NCBI RefSeq assembly: GCF_963678635.1
Contig: NC_087062.1
Span: 25,132,177-25,196,176, forward strand
Direction: 5' to 3'
Length of the DNA stretch: 64,000 nt
Source of the DNA: Symsagittifera roscoffensis
Lineage: Eukaryota > Xenacoelomorpha > Acoela > Convolutidae
Of this stretch, positions 59,576 to 64,000 are shown piece after piece. The notes beneath the pieces are model-generated. The model searched no databases, was not told the origin of the DNA, and worked only from the letters and a program-made list of their open reading frames with translations. Numbering within the stretch: position 1 is the stretch's first letter; every line of letters starts with the position of its first letter. The translations under genes and the position numbers were made by a program.

Positions 59576-60620
59576 TTGGTTAGCAATTTTTGATGGTTTT
59601 TATTTATTCTTTTAGTGGAAAAATTTATGTTTATTATAATATTCTTCTAGAAAAAGAATAAAAAATTAGCTGTTGCTAAGGCGAATGTGATGACTGCTTT
59701 CTTTATACATTTGCATATTGTCAAGATGAGGGATGATAGAAATGTTATAAAAGTTACAAATAGTAAGAAAATATCTGTTCTACTAAAAATGGTTCGTATC
59801 ATTTAAATAAGTTTTGTGAATCGTACCTGTGGATATAGTCAATAGCTTTCGAAAGTTGGAGGTATAGTTCAAATATGGAATAGAAAATTTAAAAAATATT
59901 GCAAAAAATGATTAAGACTATTACAAAAGATTCAAAGGTATCAAAAAGAAATATTATTAAAAGTTTAAATATCGTTAAAAAGTTTATGAGAATGTTAAGA
60001 ATTATGTTGACTGGTCGAGAGAAGAGCATTTAAGAAATGGCTTCTCGATCGAATATTTTTTGTTGTTTGAGGCAATTTTCAAGTGTGGTCGAATTATTTA
60101 TTGGTTTTTTGACAAGTGGGTTGAGTTTTGTGAAAAATTGTTGGGGGCAAATTTTATGGTGATCGGAAGGTCTTCTTTTTCTTTATTTTTATTTGTCAAA
60201 TGATCTGGGGTATTGTGAGATTTTTATACTTTAGGCTAATTAAAATGGTCGTTCTTCTACTTTAGGCTAATTTAACAGATTTGTTTTGGGGGGTATTTGA
60301 GGTCTGAGTTGGGGAAATATTGTTGATCTTTGGGTTATTAGATAAGGGAGGGTTATGATATTATGGTGATATTTATTTTAGTTGTCAAGTTGGAGTGATT
60401 TGCTTATTTTTGACCTGGAGGTCGCAAAGTTATAGTTATAGATATGCCTGGAGTTTAATATCGTTCGTCTAGTTGATCTGTGTTAGCGTTAGAGAAGGTG
60501 ACGGATTGGATGAATCCTATTGGCTGAATATGAACTAGAATCGTTGCGTGTTTGTCAGCATGTTATTTTGAAAAATGAAAGTTCAAAATATTTCAGAGTT
60601 GCAAAGATTATTAAATATGA
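59576..60620 (-). other. Gap between pol and the methionine-free frame
   Basis: About 1 kb with no supported frame. TACTTTAGGCTAATT is repeated at 60227 and 60260. It may hold splice or transcription signals for the downstream frames. Confidence 0.45.
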
Positions 60621-60622
60621 AA

Positions 60623-63600
60623 TTAAAGCTGTTTTTGAAATTCGACTTTCTTTAATATTTTAGATTGTGGGATGAACGTTTTATAGTTTTTACGTGGTTG
60701 ATTTCTAAGTCGTGATGACTCTCTATGTTCTGATTTGTCGATTTGTTCTTGGGGTATTATTTTTTCTGTCATTTTTCTATTTTTTCTTTCTTTTTGAGGT
60801 ATATTTTGATCTAGTTTTTTTGTATTGTTTTTCGTTTTAGTTGATTTTTTACTTTGGTTTTCGAGGTGAATGTCATGTTGTTCCTTTGTTCCATAATCCG
60901 TATGTGGGTTATTTTGAATAACTTTTAAACCTGTGAAAGAATATAATTGAGTTAGTGCGTAGTGCGTATTCTTTTGGGTAATAAGGTAATAGGTTGTTTC
61001 GATGTTGAACAATTTTTTTTTGGTCTGAGTCGGTGATTTTATATGTGACATCAGTGGGTTTGGCAATTATTTGGTATGGTCCTTTACGAAGGGGTTGTAA
61101 TTTTTTAGAAATTCCTTTTTGAATGTTAAAATTGGGTATTAAAACAAATGTTCCAATTTTTAAATCGGAGGCTGGTGTAAAGCGTGAATTTATTTGTTCA
61201 TTAATGTTTTGTCTTTGTAACAACTTTTTTGTTACTTTTTGGTAAATTTCATTGTGTTTTTTATCTCTGTTTAAAATCCATTTGGTGTGTGTACCGGAGG
61301 CTAATTTAAGAACTTGAGGGTGATGAAAATGATCTTCATCGTGTGTGTGTAAAGGTAGGTTATAACAAATTGAGTCTTTATTCGGTTGACAATAACTTTG
61401 TGCGTTTTTATGAGATGAAAAAACATAACACTTTATGTAAACATAATTGTTTGCTGTAAACATAATTGGTTTGCGTGGCTTTTGATTAAAAACCATTTCA
61501 TATGGTGACATTCCTAGAGTTGTCGTGATTTGTGAATTATATGCTAAGGGAAATAATTTTACATCTGCTGACCATTCGGTGTATCTTGTATCATTTCCAT
61601 TGATGATACATCTAAGATATTCTTGTAGCGAACGGTTCATACCTCCGACTAAGCCGTTTGTCCAAGGTGCGTGAGATGTACGTGGTTTGTTTTTGATGTT
61701 ATATAAATGACATAATGTGATGATTTCGTTATTTATGAATTCCGTACCGTTGTCTGTAACTAAAATTTCTGGTAGTCCGAATTTGGCTATCCAGTGTTCA
61801 TAAAGTGTTGTGTAAGCGTAATAAGCGTTACAATGTGGTACTGGGTTAAGTGCTACATAATGTGTAAATGCGTCAACAATTACCATAATGTAGGAGTTTC
61901 CTTCGGATGAGGGTGAAATTGGTCCTTTTGTATCAAATGAAATACGGTGGTTAAAGTACAAACTTTGTCCTTTAAAATCTTGTTTTTGTGCTATTTGTTT
62001 TTGAGTTGGATAAGGTTTATTTAGCTGACATACTATACAATCATTGCATAGTACTTTTATCCAAATTGGTGCATTTGGAAAATAAAAATTTTGTATGAAA
62101 TTTGAATATGTTTTCTCTGATCCAGAGTGTCCTTTAATGTTTTGTGTATGTGAAATATTAAAAGCTATGAGAATCATACTTAAAGGGAGACAGGGAACTG
62201 TAGATTCATTCAATTGGTATTCTAGAAGGTCTGTGTTTTCATTAATTGTTGTATTATTAAATTTTCGAAAATATCGGAGGAGTGTTTTATTTCCTAAAAT
62301 TGTGGTATCTGCTTTTACGGGTTTAGTTTTATATTTGTGCCATGATTTTAGTTGTCTAATTAATGGGTCAAGATTTTGATATTGTTTCAAGGTTGGAATT
62401 GTAATTTTTTCTGTTGGAGGGAGAAAAATATTTTCTATTTCTAATTTAGATAAAGGAATTGTATCAAGTGGGTCATGGAGGTCAAAAACTTGATTTATCG
62501 TGTATTTTGAATCGTTTGTTTGCGGTCCTGATAAATTTATTTTATCAGTTAGATTTTCTTTTTCAATTAACGGAAAAAGGTCTTTTTTATGCGGGTGTTG
62601 TTTTACTCTTTTTTGTTGGGTGTTATTTTTTATCCATTGTGAATATGGAATTGGTTTAAAAGTTGATGTTCCAAGTAGATCAACTTCGTAGTGGTTATTT
62701 TGGCAATCTAAATAAAGTGGGAAGTGTTGTAGATTATTTATCTGTGATTGTTCAACGTCAGTTTTTACTGCATATTTGCATTCTAGTCGGGGTGATGTTT
62801 CGTTTTCTGCAAGGTAAAATTTTATATTTTTGGGTATTTCAACTGTAGTTTTACGTGTAAGTAATTCAGGTGGTGTATTTCGACTTAAAGTGTCTGGTAA
62901 TGCAAGATTCTTTTTTGCTGTCCAAACTATATGTAAGTTTGGAAATTTCATTAGAATTAATTGAAATCTATAAACTCGGTGATTTGGATTGGATTTTTGT
63001 GTAAAGAGAAAAATGATTGGTTTATGATCTGTGAATAGAACTGTTGGATGTTTTGATCCAAGTATCAGAAATTCATATTCTGTTAGTGTATATATTATGG
63101 CTGTACATTCTCTCATTAGAGTTGAGAGTCGTAGCTCTGCTTGAGTGAATAATCGAGAATTTGCTGATATAAGGTTCATTTTGTTTGTACCATTGTGTGA
63201 TTGTAATAATGCTGCGCCGATGCCAAAATTCGAAGCATCGCACATTGCATAGAATGGTTGATTTGGATCTGGAATTGTAATCGAAATTTGTTCAGTTAAG
63301 AGTTTTTTAATTTCTTCAAATCGTGCTTGATGTTCTGTGTTCCATTCAAAATTATTTTGTTGTCTAAGTATATTATAGAATGGTCTTAGGTACAATTGCA
63401 TTTTATAAACATATTTGCTTAAAAAATTTAACATTCCAAGGAATTCTTGGATTTTCTTTTTGTTTGTTGGTGGATGGAGCTTTTGAATAGCATCAATTCG
63501 TGATTTTAATGGGGTGATTGTTTTTCTTTCTATATTTTATTTAACTCGTGTTAAAAAGAAGTGTGATTTATCGGGAGCGGCCTTCAGATTTTCGTTCTGA

Positions 63601-64000
63601 AGTATTTTGTGATAGTGTTCTAAAACATTGAACATTTCTTCTTTTGTCTGTGATTGCATAAAAACATCGTCTAAATAGGTGATTGCGTTTTTCTTGACTA
63701 TTAGTGGTCTAAAAATTTTGCTCATAAAAGCTGAAAATGCTGCTGGTCCTATGGATATTCCATAGAATAGGCGGTTGAATTCATATTGCTGATTTCCAAT
63801 AACAAATTGTGTTAAGCGTCGTGATTGTTCATCTAGTGGCATTTGAATATATGCACTATTCATATCTGCGGTTGTAAAGTATTTTCCGTTTATTTTTGTT
63901 AAAATAACTTGTATTGGTTCAATAGGCCAATTGCATTTTGATTCGTCTATTAGTGAATTAAGATATCTAGCGTCTAGAACTATTTTTAATGATTCTCCTT
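60623..64000 (-). pseudogene. pol: Gypsy-type Pol: RT, RNase H, integrase (partial, broken)
   Basis: Open on the minus strand from the window edge. Reverse transcriptase: FTTADMNSAYIQMP (first Asp), RLFYGISIGPAAFSAFM and ITYLDD. An in-frame TAA at 63537-63539 lies where gypsy Pol usually has FLGH; a small deletion there would explain both. The same frame continues with FLGMLNFLSKYV. RNase H: MCDASNFGIGAALL and FTDHKPI, LPDTLSR. Integrase: H-H-C-C zinc site (HSGSEKTY, CNDCIVC), ISFDTKGP, LVTDNGTEF, then NGLVGGMNRS, where the catalytic Glu is Gly (GGA at 61644-61646). After 60990 the basic tail (SSRLRNQPRKNYKTF) is in another frame to 60623. gag and protease are outside the window. Confidence 0.85.

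Larger units (their letters stand above)
52054..64000 (-). mobile_element. Gypsy-like env-bearing LTR element, copy B, 5' end beyond window
   Basis: Minus-strand element entering the window at its right edge. In element order: pol (from 64000), tail of pol (to 60623), gap, methionine-free frame (59572-58472), envelope-like frame (58484-55847), ORF3 (55850-54055), predicted intron (54051-53965), 3' non-coding DNA and LTR (52463-52054). Reverse transcriptase, RNase H and zinc-finger-plus-DDE integrase order is Ty3/gypsy type. gag and the 5' LTR must lie outside the window. It carries a few separate lesions and is defective. Confidence 0.85.

Overview
The window is animal (metazoan) genomic DNA. 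It is AT-rich, has spliced genes with long introns, and carries several kinds of transposon found in animals (BEL/Pao, an env-bearing Ty3/gypsy-like element, Tc1, MITEs). The phylum cannot be read from the sequence; an aquatic invertebrate is a guess. Nothing prokaryotic was seen, and no tRNA, rRNA or CRISPR array was found.

The only convincing host gene is a three-exon gene on the + strand (coding 14929-32900). It encodes a 180-residue four-span membrane protein. All splice sites are canonical and both introns are phase 1. Intron 1 contains a complete 5.7-kb LTR element (copy A, 15142-20833) with a 4-bp target duplication. Intron 2 (10.9 kb) holds a roughly 125-bp satellite with three-unit higher-order structure, GC-rich fold-back elements and a dispersed hairpin-ended repeat family.

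Region by region: 0.9-5.6 kb holds two tandem copies of a decayed BEL/Pao-like gag/protease fragment. 5.6-12 kb is AT-rich DNA with degenerate repeats. 12.2-12.7 kb has one lysine-rich open frame of unknown function. 12.8-14.0 kb is a dead Tc1-type transposon with its TA duplication. 14.9-32.9 kb is the host gene. 33-37.6 kb is packed with small repeats. 37.8-38.7 kb is a broken RING plus MATH-domain gene copy. 39.6-39.9 kb is a transposase relic.

41.0-50.6 kb is a complete BEL/Pao provirus. It has 301-bp LTRs differing at two positions, a TGGCT duplication, a 48-bp minisatellite in its leader, an extra intact 199-residue frame before gag, and several lesions in gag and pol. From 52.05 kb to the window end on the minus strand lies copy B of the gypsy-like element. 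Its order, read from right to left, is pol, a roughly 1-kb gap, a 366-codon frame without any methionine, an envelope-like glycoprotein, a third unknown frame (ORF3), a roughly 87-bp predicted intron, about 1.5 kb of non-coding DNA, and the 3' LTR. Neighbouring frames overlap by a few bases at their start and stop codons. Copy A keeps only the 3' part of this layout.

The most unusual item is this gypsy-like retroelement family, with an envelope and two unrecognised downstream frames. It is seen twice, and the two copies carry different breaks, so conserved parts can be told from decay.
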